From Patiria pectinifera (lineage: Eukaryota > Echinodermata > Asteroidea > Valvatida > Asterinidae): a DNA stretch of 64,000 nucleotides. The position numbers and the translations under genes are program-made. Shown one piece after another: positions 51,641 through 62,905 of this stretch. Location: assembly GCA_029964075.1 (NCBI GenBank), contig CM057142.1, forward strand, positions 28,832,392-28,896,391. The letters run 5' to 3'. A model generated the notes under the pieces. That model was not told where the DNA came from. It searched no databases and saw nothing but the letters and a program-made list of their open reading frames with translations. Numbering within the stretch: position 1 is the first letter of the stretch; the number at the start of each line of letters is the position of its first letter.

Positions 51641-54532
51641 GCTGTGTTCAAGTTGTCAGTCTTCGCCATAAACCCTCTTGCTTCAGTCAGCGTCTGTGTT
51701 CAGCCTCATAAATATGCTCATTCCCTTTGATGGTCTGTTTGTTGACAAAAAAAAATTGATATGGTCATCAACGCATCAGTAAACTTAGCTTGTTTTCAGT
51801 ATTGTTTGAGCCATTACGTCCACCGGAGAAGTTGATGGTGCCTTTTCGATGCATTCGAGAAAGATAAGGTTTCAACTATGCACCTTTTTGCCCGGATAAT
51901 TTTCTATTTGCCTGGAACAAGTTGTGAAATCCAAGTTTTGTAGACATAAAAAGAGTTTGGTCAGACAAATTTTAACAACATTCCAAACTTCTTGGTCCTA
52001 CACATTGCTTCTCTCTGGTTGGTTTACTACTCAAAAGTTTGTGTTTCTTATCTGAACATGAATAGACCCTGTAAATGCACTTGAGTGCCTTAATCAGCTT
52101 GCTGTAATAAAAGAAGTAAGCTTGAATTTCATCACATGTACATTGTATATAATTTTTGAAGTTGAATACTAAACATAAATAAAATGGGCTCGTACATTGT
52201 TCGGTAAGACAGTTTGTTTTGATAGTCTTTCATGATGAATCATCATCCATTGTCATCCATATAAGTTTGTGAAATCAAGCAATAAAGTTCAAATGTACAT
52301 GTTAAAACAATAATGCCAAACTTTGTAATTTGTGAAAAATAGTTTCAGTACAAAATATCCTATAGCTATCCAGTGCCCTCCTCTGACAGAGGGTGGGGCC
52401 ACTTGCCCCCCCCCCCCGGTAATTCTACCGCCCCTGATTTGGTAGGTAATTGTTGGGATACATGCAATGCCCTATATATAATAATTATGCCTGCGTGGCA
52501 TTAGGGCTACAGCAACTGTCACATTGACTGTTTTGCGACTTTTTTTTCCAATTTAAATTGAAACTCTGCATTTCTGATATATCCCAACCGCACGTTGGCG
52601 AAAAATAAAAGACCGTGCGCCAAATAAATTGCGCCCTCTATTGATTGTATTAAACTTTTTTAAACTCTGATGCCCTGACGTCTCAAACAACATTTAGTTA
52701 TAGGGTATACACGGGGGCAGGCTAGTCAATCAGCTGCAAGGAAACTCCTACTTTTTGTGTTTGCCAAGTTCAGAAGTTAATGGTTTACCGGTTGCCTGCA
52801 TAACTGGAAAGAGAGTCTGAAAGTGAAACGACGTAATAAGCGATGACTTGATGGTGAGCACGAGTGTCTTATGCATAAGTATCAAATGCTGCACCAAAGT
52901 TCAATCAATTTAATCATTGTTTTTCATACCCATGATGGGCGCAAGTAAGTACAATTTACACATTGTAATCATTCAATGTACTTGGTCAACATTGGTCGTG
53001 TAGTACAGTGTAGGGCCCCTGTTTTGTTTTGATCAAATTAGACTACTTAGAGTAAAAAATGTTTTGGTAATCCTTATCGTTAGTATACCTCTATTTTTAC
53101 GAGTTCTGTTCAAAATTTACTTTCGCAGATGACTGTCGCTGTCCAGTGCCAAAGTGACTTGCAGGCTACAGTTAGTTTGAGTAACTCCAGCTGACATGCT
53201 CCATATTCATTCACATGTAACGCTGGAGGCATAACCTGTTCGTTAGAATGTGGTAGCAAGAGACGCTAAAAAAATTGCCTCTCAAAAATTGTTCATTTTC
53301 ACCTCTAATATCCCACCCCAGAGTTCATTTACATACCTCATACATTCAGCAGTCATTTACGAAGCCTAATGATCGACTTGAAACAGACCATAAAAAAAAA
53401 TGTGAAAAATCTTGTTGATCGGTGGCTTGTCCGTAAAAAAACGCTAGTTCCAACGGCTGTCGTCCATTTTGTTTCGCTAATTATGTAAATGTAAATGTAT
53501 TTTTCTTCAGATAAACTCGTACATCATGTGCATTGTCATGTTAGGCTCAGTGTTGTAATTTTGAAAGCACTTTCAAAGACAATGTGACTTTCCTACCTTT
53601 TATTTGCAGTTTGCCATCTTGCTTTTTGAAATATATTTTCTGTTTGTCAACGCCGTCTTTTACCCCTCATAAATCAAAGCCTTGCCCTTTTTCCACAAAA
53701 AAATCTGCTGATATTCAAGAAGGTGTCATTGCCAACTGTTCAAATGTGTCAAGAAATATCAGAATGTCACTTTTGAGTGTCATTTAGCATGTTTAGTCAG
53801 CTGTTTTGGTGAGTCAAAATCAAAAGCAGACTTCTCAATTCTAATGACACGAATTTTGCAATTTTGAACAGTTTCTTGGGGTTGCTCACAATTTTCCTGC
53901 GTGGTTTGTGCCTTGCAATTCAACACGCCTTGCGTGCTCACAGCAAATCATGCTCTGATTGCAATCTTTATTTTCTGGTTGCGTGTTGTTGCCGCGCTGT
54001 CGTCGTCATTTTACCCCCAAATTTCCCTCAAAAAATGAAAACCCTGCCCTCTGTCTATGACATACCTGTTTATTGAGAATGTCGCCAACTAGTTAGGTCG
54101 GTCTAATAATGTTAAAGTGGATTTTGTTCCCTTATAGGAACCGGGCCCTACACTACATGATCGCCCAATCTTTGACTTAGTCCTACATGTTCTAGGCCTA
54201 CTTAATCATTAATGCGCCTATCAATTGTTCCCCCCCCCCCCCTTGCTGCCCCACCCAAGACGAGGGGATTGTCACTTTTGATAGGCGCAAAAGTTCTTGT
54301 GTGCTAGTTTTACAATGTTTTAAATGCTAACGTCCGGACCCTCTTGTTTAATTTTGATACTACAGTCAGTGGTGAGATCTGGATCACTACGACAAACCAC
54401 TGTGTACACCCGCCCATGTTCAGAGTTTCTGTGTCCGACAAATGTCCCAGTGACATGATTTTATAAAATTCCTCCTTAATTTCTTAAAGTTCAAACCAAA
54501 TAAGTTCACGCAGACTTAAAGAAACATGTAAG

Positions 54533-54902
54533 GCCAAAACAAAAAAAGTCTCCGGTTTCTGGTATGCGCGCGCGTCGCCGTAGCCATGTGCGTCGGCAAA
54601 ATGAAAAAGTTTTTTTTTCAATAAAAGCTGATGTCTCAAAACTGCCAAACCCACTGGTTTGACTGGAATCCTGCTGCTGCACAATTTTAACTTCTTTTGA
54701 GATGAAGTTATGATCGAGAATAAGCTTTATGTGGCCTCTCTGGACTCCCATATATTTGCACTTAGTTAGACGGGCACCATTTGCAGTCATCAGCCGACAT
54801 TTGAAGCAAAAAAAAACAGGTAAAAAAAAAAAAAAGCCTCGTCGCCGCACCACTTTTTGGGCAAGCTCCATACCAGTAACCGGAGACTTTTTTTTTGTTG
54901 CC
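54533..54902. mobile_element. MITE with AAAGTCTCCGG inverted ends
   Basis: The left end AAAAAAAGTCTCCGGTTTC and the right end GTAACCGGAGACTTTTTTT are inverted, continuing inward to CTGGTATG and CATACCAG. Length about 370 bp. Target duplication not resolved because of the A/T runs. Confidence 0.7.
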
Positions 54903-55326
54903 TAAAGGGAAATAATTTATAGCTTTTGTCAGGTTTGTACAGGAGTGAACCCGAGAGTTGCTGATTAATACTGTCGATACAGTTTGTGTAGTTCCGATCA
55001 CGCACATTGCGCTAGCTGCCTGGTACATGTACAAATTTATCATTCCCGGTGCGCTCGGCGCACGCGTCGTGTGTCATGCCTTCATGGAGGTTTTTCCCCA
55101 TGTTATTTTTTTCACTGGGGAAAATTGGAAGTGATTTGGAATGGAATCTTGATTCCTGGATGGAATTGGAATCGGGTCCAAAATTGTAGTTTTCCTAGCA
55201 AAGATTCAATTGACAACTGACGCATTCACAACATTCAACTTTTTAAAAAATCGAACAGCATTTTTCAAATTGTCTTAATGGTGAAAACTTAACCTTTTTT
55301 GAACAGGTGAAGAAAACATAAACAAA

Positions 55327-55530
55327 ATGGATAACCACATACTGACATACAAGCCCTCTGTCAAGACAAAAGCCAAGGATGCAGATCTCATGAGGGAGCG
55401 CAAAGGGTCTGTAGTGCGCCCTCGCTCCGTCAGTTTCAAAAAGAATGAAGAAGGTGACATGATAACGATTGACCTGGTCAACCAACCCAAAGCAGAGGAG
55501 AGGACCAAAGACACACTCGTGAACGAAAGT
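55327..55530 (+). CDS. Putative two-pore channel exon 1
   Basis: Encodes 68 residues rich in Lys, Arg, Ser and Glu (KAKDADLMRERKGSVVRPRS). A polypyrimidine tract and AG at 55305-55306 lie just upstream, suggesting a preceding 5' UTR or coding exon that was not found. Confidence 0.55.
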
Positions 55531-58500
55531 GTAAGCGCTCTGTATTCATAGTGTTTTGAAAATCCCTGAATTTTGTGATGATGTTTTGACTATTTTATTG
55601 TCAGGTGCACCACGAAGTGACGATCATCTATGGGCTTTTAACACATGATACGTCACTTCGTGGTGCGAACGACGATTTAATTAGAGACATTCCTGTTATA
55701 GCGCACAGGCAGTTTTATACATCAACCTCCAGTGATGATCCTTCCAGTGAACAAACTCTAACCAAAATACCTGCAACATTTTTTTGCGAGGCGGCGCAAA
55801 AAACCCAGAAACACGTACCACCATTATTTTTATACCATTTTAAAGCTTGGAATCTCAACTTTATCCCTGGTAAGTATTGGTTTGATATTTAAAAGATTTT
55901 TAATTATTCGTGTTTGAATAAAGGCATGTAAAAAAACAAACTCAACCGATTTCAAGGAAAATTAATCATGCGCACTTTTTCTAATGTGGAAATGTTTCAT
56001 CATGTTCATCTTGTTCATGATGTGACAATTTCGTTGCCTTTTACTTTGTGTGTTTCCTATTCTTTTCAATCCAAATTCACACACCAATACTCTCCAGGGA
56101 TAAAGTTAAGATTCCAAGCTTTAAAATGGAATAAACGTAATGGCTGTACGTGTCTCCTTGCCGACGTTAGAGCCTCGCAAAAAAAGTTGAGGGTATTTTC
56201 GGACACGCTGTAGAATAGAGCAAGGGATCAAAAGGTCTCTTGGCTATCCCAAATGTCAATGTGCTTGCAGCCTATGTACGTGTACATTTCTAAAAAAGTT
56301 CATTACTTCCCCAAGTAAAACTTTTTTTAATGTCTGTTTGCGATTCAGTTGATCATGAAAGGTTTCTTTCCCACTTATTTTTCAACCACCAGCAACTATT
56401 AGTGTTAAATTTTTAGACCGTAAAATTGAGCTAGATAAAATTAAGTCACCCACGAAAACGTATATGACCTGGACAAGTGTGATGAAAGGTTGATCACCTA
56501 ATTGAATTTGTAATGGTTGAATCAATTTTCTTTACAAATGTAACCCCAGTCCACTCCTTAAAAAGTATGGCAATTTCAGAATATGGCTTCAGTTTCCTAC
56601 TAATTACTTTGATAGTCGTAAAAAAAACAACCTTGCATTTATACACCATTCTTTTTCCTTGAGATCCTCTTTTATTGCCTGTTTTTTTTCTCACTGTCCT
56701 GACTTGATGAACCATGCGCTCGCACTATGAACAGCTGTTGGTTAGATAAGTACAGGGTACAGTGCACTTTTTACAGCTGATAAGGTTTCTGGGGTAGTTG
56801 TGTAATTCACACAGAATGGTACACGCAAAGTTCAAAGGTTATTTATTAGGTATGACTATCATGACATGATATGAGCTGTTATTTGAGGTACCTGAATAGT
56901 AGGTACCGGTACATGTCCATGTATACACAAGTACATGTACATGGAATGAGTAACACGCATTTTGCACATGTATTCATATGACATGTATGAATTGACCTGT
57001 GTACTGTTTGTATTGGAGAATTCTCAAAGAGTTAAATTTAGACATGAAAAACAAACAAAGTTCAACAGCAGGCTTTGTTTAAATCTGTTGGGATGGTACC
57101 GGTACAGTACCCTTAAACGGATGGTCTTTTACACTGGGGTTGGCATATCTCCAGAAGTGTGTGTACAATTTCCCATGTGGGTGTTGGAATTTGCCAGAGT
57201 GGGTCCACTTTTTCCTGGTAAATTAGGCTGGGCAGTTAGGGTTAATGCATCAACAATGTACTTCCAACATTGTATCTAAAAAACTGTATCAGGAATTGAT
57301 TCCCTGTGAATGAAAATGAAGAAAATTAGTGCAGTTGCAAGACACACGATTCATAATAAGCTCCCTCCATCCTCCATGCCCATTTTTTTAATCACTTGAT
57401 AATCAAAACTACAACATGATCTATTTCATGGAAGTGCAAAGTTACTGGTTGCACAAAGATCACTTATTAATTTATTTGTACCGGTGTCATATGAAAATTG
57501 GACTCGTATGAAAATCTGACTCTTTTTCCCTTTTATTGGTTAAACCCTCGCACGTGACCGGTTCCTCTCCTAATTATCTATGCATAAGCATGCGCAATAC
57601 CACCAATGAGTCCGTATTTCATAAAACCTAAATTCATGCTACACCGGTACTATTGCTTCCTCTCATGAGAGACGCCAATGATTTTGCCCTACCCCCACCC
57701 CCGCTAACCATGATGATCTATAATTGTATGCTACAAAGAAACTAATGACACTTGTGATCCCTGCAGAAACATTCTAGAACACATCTTTTTAATCCTTGTG
57801 AATGATTACGAAGATGATGCTAAAAGGCTAGAGGTGTACGAATACCTGAACTTTTTAGAAAACTTGTGGGCAATTGCAATGTTATGAAAAGAAATGTACA
57901 TGTATGTAATTGTCCATGACAGAGCCAATGTGACACATGCACATGAAATTAATGATTCACAGAAATGATCAAAAATGTTAAGTGTGAAATCTCCTTGACT
58001 TGGTAATTATAAGATTTTAATTAGTCAGGTTTATTCACTGAGTTTTTAACCAATTTGCGCCGTGATTATTTTTGCCGAAAATTTCCAGCCAACTTGTGAT
58101 ATACAGCCAAATGCAACAAATACCGGTAGGCCCACTGATTCGCGACAGCCATTTCAACAGCATTTGTAGGATATTTCTTGCCGAAACCTCGTACATTGTA
58201 TGTTTCAATATTCCGGGGTGTGCACTGGAGCATAAATCATACAACAATACCGGTACGCCATGCGCAGCGGCCAATCCAAGATCAACATACGGTCCGCCTC
58301 CACAGACTTTACGGACTTAGTGTCTGTGTACAATTTGCACGAGGGATTAGCGTGTTTAGACGTCATCCGAAGGCGAGTCGAGGCAATCCTGACGTCTTAA
58401 CCCGTCACCTGTGCCTGTGTATAAAAACAGCCAGAGCGTGTTATCATGTCCTCCAACACGAACTGGTTGAAAGCTCTGTCACAGACATTTCACAATGTTG

Positions 58501-58977
58501 GAATTGCCCACGAGTTAAAAATATGTGTAGACGTTTTACGTTAAGGCGGAGTTAGAGAGCAGTGGTTTTGAATCGCTAGGATAGACATGAGTGAAATTTT
58601 TTTAACGTTAGGCCACCCTCGTGAGGTCTCCCGAAGGCAGATATCGATCCTCCTGTTGAGCTTGATCCCTCGTCTTCCACGAGGCAGCTGTCGGTCCTTG
58701 TTCTATAGGAATGGGGTTCCTTATGGAAAGGGAACTACTGAAGGGAAGTCCTTAAGCCTGCTTCAAATCTTGTGTAATCCTTTTGGTACCTTCATGTACC
58801 GGTAAGTTTTATCAACATTTTGGAAGAGAAGTTCATTAAAAAAAACACTAAAAACTGCTGTTTGTTATGATAGAATTTGCTTGTCTTTTGTCAGGACTTA
58901 TATCTTGCTGCAACCTTCATCATTGATGCCAAGCATTCCCGGAACTACAAGTTCATGACAGATCCAACAAGCTTAAA
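55327..58977 (+). CDS. Putative two-pore channel (TPC3-like), 5' exons only
   Basis: Exon 55327-55530 (68 codons, donor GAAAGT|gtaagc, phase 0) and exon 58895-58977 (acceptor tttgtcag|GACTTATAT, donor CTTAAA|gtaaga, phase 2) join in frame. The second encodes DLYLAATFIIDAKHSRNYK and then TDPTSL, which resembles the conserved stretch before the first transmembrane helix of two-pore channels (TPCN family, voltage-gated-like cation channels of endolysosomes or plasma membrane). The first exon is a basic, serine-rich cytosolic N-terminus of no recognised domain. The frame is open upstream to the acceptor at 55306, so the ATG at 55327 is tentative. The channel domains would lie beyond 64000. Identification rests on about 27 residues and is moderate; the exons themselves are more secure than the name. 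Confidence 0.5.
55597..56215. mobile_element. Foldback element with ~110-bp arms
   Basis: 55782-55890 and 56083-56190 are inverted copies (CATTTTAAAGCTTGGAATCT, CTTTATCCCTGG and their inverses). A separate short hairpin of GCACCACGAAGTGACG with its inverse lies at 55606-55672. The outer limits and target site are not resolved. Confidence 0.65.
57480..57690. mobile_element. Partial copy of the interspersed ~600-bp element
   Basis: Shares CTTTTATTGGTT, ACCAATGAGTCCGTATTT and CCTAAATTCA..CTACAC.GGTA with 8408-8515 in the same orientation. Neither end is preserved. Confidence 0.55.
58895..58977 (+). CDS. Putative two-pore channel exon 2
   Basis: An 83-bp exon with good splice sites on both sides, phase 0 to phase 2. 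Its translated block (AATFIIDAKHSRNYKF) is the only conserved-looking segment of this gene in the window. Confidence 0.6.
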
Positions 58978-59539
58978 GTAAGATTTATCTCTTGTTTTCT
59001 GTTTTTTAAATCTTTTTTGTTTAAAGGGAGGTTTAGCTGCATGTCCTAGGCAAACGTCAACGCAGATCCAAAGGCCATTTATGTGTTGACGTGTGTGCAG
59101 ACTTCTTGCGTTCACGCTCACATTTTGTCTCGCGCAACGTGTTGCTAAACCTCTCTATTATTGTGGTGGAAATTGTAAGGACTTAGGGCCAGTTTATTTG
59201 TAATATATTTCCATTGCATGCATGGTGAGTGTGCAAGAATCTGTACGTTACTGGACGGAGATTAGCGCTCAGTGGAGCTGCTGCGTGAATGGCATTGGTT
59301 GGCTATATAGGCACTGTACTGTAGGCATGTTAGCCAAACATGATGCGGTGAGTGCTGACATGTTAAATTGCTTGAGTTGAGCTGCAGACAAGAAGTAGGT
59401 TGATTGCTTGTACTCTACGTTTGTACAATGCTTATGCACGGTTTGTACAAAGTTATGTGAGCCGTACTGAGGTTACGCTGGTACGGTACATGTACATGTG
59501 TGCATACATGTACATACATGAAGCTGATGTGTTGCAAGT

Positions 59540-59830
59540 ACAAGGCTGTCATAGCTGAACGTTGCTGATGATGGCTTGCATGGTTGATGCGTAGCAAGTT
59601 AAGGCTGTCATAGCTGTACGTTGCTGATGCTGGCTTGCATGGTTGAGTGCAAAGCTGTACTGCTGTAGATTGCTGATGTTGTTATACATTGCTGATGCTG
59701 TTGTTGGCATGGTGGTGCATTGCCGACATTGTGGTACATTGCCGACATTGTGGTACATTGCCGACATTGTGGTGCACTGCTGATGCTGTTGCAAATTGCT
59801 GCTGCACATTGCTGCTGCTACCGTAGCAGT
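59540..59830. repeat. Composite minisatellite (GTTGCTGATG and 19-bp units)
   Basis: A 60-bp unit (GTACGTTGCTGATGCTGGC...) is repeated twice. It passes into GCTGATGCTGTTG units and then three exact 19-bp units ACATTGCCGACATTGTGGT. It may lie within or next to the LTR of the retroelement that follows. Confidence 0.8.
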
Positions 59831-60181
59831 AGGTATGGATCATCTTCCTTATAAAGAAAGGACCCAGATAATAAAACAACCGACCCAAGTAATGCCAATT
59901 ACTGTACAGTTATTCAATTGCGGAATAAATGCTCTTTGTTGCTTGAGATTACCAACAATTCTGTATTCAAGGTGTCTTTAGCAGAGAGTTAACAAGCAGT
60001 CACAATCAACAGTATGTATTTCCTCCAAAGTGGACCTGCACCCTTAGCCTTGAGGTCGCTCTGAGTGGTCTCTCATCTAGGGAAGAGCCTTAGTTTGGGA
60101 AGATTGTCTTCGCCTCATAGGTGCCAGACTTATCCCGACAGACTTACCGTAGGTTTGGCCCGAAGATCACCCCACCACAAA

Positions 60182-60199
60182 TGGTGTCAGAAGTGGGAT
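60182..60199 (+). promoter_or_regulatory. Retrotransposon primer-binding site (tRNA-Leu type)
   Basis: TGGTGTCAGAAGTGGGAT is complementary to the 3' end, including CCA, of a tRNA-Leu. It follows the presumed LTR end by 2-3 bases, the normal spacing in LTR retrotransposons. Confidence 0.8.
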
Positions 60200-60307
60200 G
60201 ATTGTGATTGACTATTAAAGTGGATTTCTGTCTTAACTAATGAAATTGCGCATTTTGTTGTGGATTGTCGTTGCTTTCTGTGCTGATTCTGTGGTTGTTT
60301 TGAGGTA

Positions 60308-61015
60308 TGAGTGAAAGCTCGAAGGGTCGATTGGGCACCTCAAGTGCTGAGGCAGAGCAACGGTTGCAAATGGAAGCCCAATTTCTGCAGTGGGAGAAGG
60401 ATTTGTTGTGAAGAAGTTGGATGCTGCGATGGTGGAGTTGCAGTCTGGTGATTCCCCTATGGGAGGGAATACGGGCACTCCAGCTGTGAGTTGGTGTGTG
60501 TTCCATCAGGTTGATTCTGATGTTTAGCTTCGGTTGCCAAAAGGGACTTCCGGGTATGTCTCTGGGGAAATTTGATCAGGTGCAGTTCAGGTGCCTGAAT
60601 TGGCCTTCAAAGTAGGGAAGAAGATGATTTTTTTTCGAGAATGCACCTTGGAGAGGACAGAGCTCAGGCATATTCCCCTGAGCAGAGTTAGCAAACTGTT
60701 GAGTTTTGCGACTCGACCAGTCGAGGTGAAGGGCAACAGTTCAGTGGAAAAAGTGGACAGCTCGTCAGTGGCCACTGAAACAAGAGCCCATGGTGATGCT
60801 GGTCAGAAGGAAAGTTTGGGGTGACTAAGTCGCAGGCAAAACATAACTCCTGACCGTTGCAATGGGAAAGTGCTCTGGAAGGAGTACTTCCGCCATTTTG
60901 AGTCGTGTTGTGATGTAAACCAGTGGAGTAAGAAGCAAGCTGTGAGGTGGTTAGCTGCAAGCTTGGATGAGGCCTCATCCATATTGCCATCAGGAGGAAA
61001 TCCAGAGGCAGGTCT
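60308..61015 (+). pseudogene. gag remnant of the Ty3/gypsy element
   Basis: An ATG at 60308 opens a Glu/Gln-rich N-terminal segment that stops after 34 codons. A later frame at about 60840-61010 shows a capsid-like block (WKEYFRHFESCCDVNQWS, then AVRWLAASL). No zinc knuckle is seen, so nucleocapsid and protease are missing. Confidence 0.65.
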
Positions 61016-61025
61016 GTGATCTGGA

Positions 61026-62285
61026 GAGGAGGGAATGATTAAACCCTCCGATAGTCCATGGGTGGCAAATGTTGTTCTGGTTGATAAGAAGGATAGAACA
61101 AAGAGTTTTTGTGCCTGTGCCGTGCATTGGTGAAACATCGATGCCTTGAGTGGGGCAAAGTGGTTTTGTACCCCTGTAGGCTTGGCTTGGCATCGGGGTT
61201 GGGCACTGGCAAGTTGCACTGGATGAGGACGCCAGCCAAAAGTCAACATTTGTTTCAAGAAATGGGTTGTACCGATGGAAATGCATGCCTTTTGGGCTGT
61301 GCAGTGCCCCGGGGACGTTAAAGCGGCTCATGGAAAAGGTCATGGCCGGCTTGCTGTGGGAAATCCTACTGATTTATTGGGATGACATCATCGTGTTTGG
61401 TCAAATGGTGACACAGACCCTGGAGCATGTCAGAGTTGTGTTGAGCAGTGTCATTTGTTTCATAGGTCAGTGGCTCGCCTAGCGCACATTGCGTCCTCAG
61501 AAGGGGTGGCCACCTATCCTCATAAGGTTGAAGCAGTGACAAATTGGCCAGTTGCAAGGTGTGTACTAGATGTGAGGAACTTTTTGGTCCTTACATCGTA
61601 CTAGCGGTAGTTCATACAGGGGTTTGCAAAGATTGCAGAGCCCATTTCATGCCTTGATGGAGAAATCAAGGGAGTTTGTGTGGACTGAGAGTTGTCAAGA
61701 AGCATTTGGAGTTTGCCGAGATTACGAGCTCACTCCATGCCTTGATGGAGAAATCAAGGGAGTTTGTGTGGACTGAGAGTTGCCGAGAGGCATTTGACGA
61801 GCTGAAGTGCAGGCTTCAGGCCGCTTCAGTTTTGTCATATCCAATGCCCGGGAGACTTTTTCTTAGACACCAATGCCATCAGTGATGGTATCGGGGTGGT
61901 GTTGTCACAGATCCAAGATGGCGATGAAAGGGAGCTTGCTCATGCGAGTCGGAAGCTCAGCAAACCTGAACGAAATTATTGTCTCATTTGTAAGGAATAG
62001 TTGGCTGTGGTAGTGTATTTGAAGTATTTCAAGCAATACCTGTATGGCTGGAGGGTGACGGTCAGAACTGTCCATGCCGCTTTGAGGTGGGTACTTAATA
62101 CTAAGACCCCCGAGTGTCGGCTGGCAAGGTGGATTGAGGTCCTGTCACAGTGCGACTTGGTCGTAAAGCACAGGAGTGGCAAAAAGCATGGTAATGCTGA
62201 TGGCTTTTCGAGACGGCAATGCAAACAGTGCGGCCATGATGAGGTAGTCAGTGAGGAGGCAACTAGTGAGGTGCCACCTTAGGGT
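61026..62285 (+). pseudogene. Reverse transcriptase / RNase H remnant of the Ty3/gypsy element
   Basis: Motifs in order, in shifting frames: IKPSDSPW (RT start), LSGAKWF, MPFGLCSAP and the catalytic block in altered form IYWDDIIVFG, the connection segment WTESCREAFDELKCRL, and an RNase H block with ELAHASRKLS and YLKYFKQYLYGW...RHRSG-type end (KHRSGKKHGNADGFSR). An 88-bp tandem duplication at 61651-61826 adds a frameshift. Confidence 0.8.
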
Positions 62286-62379
62286 GGTAAGTTTTTGGTT
62301 AACAGCGTGGCGGCCCAACCAACCCTGTCATGGAGTGCTTTAAAGGAAGTATAGATACAGGATGACAACATGAGTTGGC

Positions 62380-62905
62380 TCATAAGGTTGAAGGAAGAGG
62401 ATAATGGTCATGCTGAGTGGAAGACAGTTTCCCACTTATCAGCAACATGGAAGACCAAATGGTCGCAGTGGCACAAGTTGGAGGTCCGTGAAAGAGTTTG
62501 AGCATCCGAACATGGGTTGAAAGAGGGCCAATTTGTGTGGCTGCACAACCTGACATAGAAAAAAATTGTCCCCCAAATTACAACTAAGGTGGGAAGGGCC
62601 GTGGCTAATTCTCAAAAAGTTGTTGGATGTGACGGTTCACATCCAGCTTAAGCTGGGTAGAAACTAAAGATTGTCCATTTGGACAGGCTACAACAGTATG
62701 TCAGTGAGACGATCAAACCTTGGGAGTGTCATCCCAGGGATGAGGCGACAGTGACAGAGGTTCAAGATTTCAAGGGTTCATCTGAGGAGTTGGTCTGTGA
62801 GGCCGGCAATGATGTTCCTGTGATGGAGGATGCCAAACAGAGGGGAGTAATAAGTCACCACCCAGGGGTTACCCCAAAAGAGCTCACAGGTTACCCCTGC
62901 GGTAT
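62380..62905 (+). pseudogene. Integrase C-terminal tail remnant
   Basis: GQFVWLHN and VHLDRLQQYV are the typical end-of-integrase motifs of gypsy elements. The HHCC and DDE core domains that should precede them are absent, so the element has lost the middle of integrase by deletion. Confidence 0.6.

Larger units (their letters stand above)
49469..55306. other. Intergenic region between DRC5 and the putative two-pore channel gene
   Basis: No exon is supported. Holds three inverted-repeat elements (49805-50323, 51119-51640, 54533-54902) and a tRNA-like relic. 51650-54500 is unassigned apart from poly-C tracts at 52410 and 54230. Confidence 0.55.
55531..58894. other. Intron 1 of the putative two-pore channel gene
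   Basis: Holds a foldback element (55597-56215) and a partial copy of the interspersed element (57480-57690). ACATGTAC microrepeats lie at 56910-56945, and a CpG-richer stretch at 58240-58560 has no recognised gene. The rest is unassigned. Confidence 0.55.

Noticed and set aside
53584-54076. Two successive plus-strand frames with some hydrophobic content
   Set aside because: No conserved motif, no consistent splice sites and codon use like the surrounding AT-rich sequence.
58178-58555. 125-codon plus-strand frame in a CpG-richer stretch
   Set aside because: Overlapping frames of similar length exist, none with recognised motifs; it lies in the intron between two better-supported exons.
60308-62905. 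Retroelement open frames as host genes
   Set aside because: Order of gag, RT, RNase H and integrase-tail motifs, a primer-binding site and multiple stops identify a dead LTR retrotransposon.
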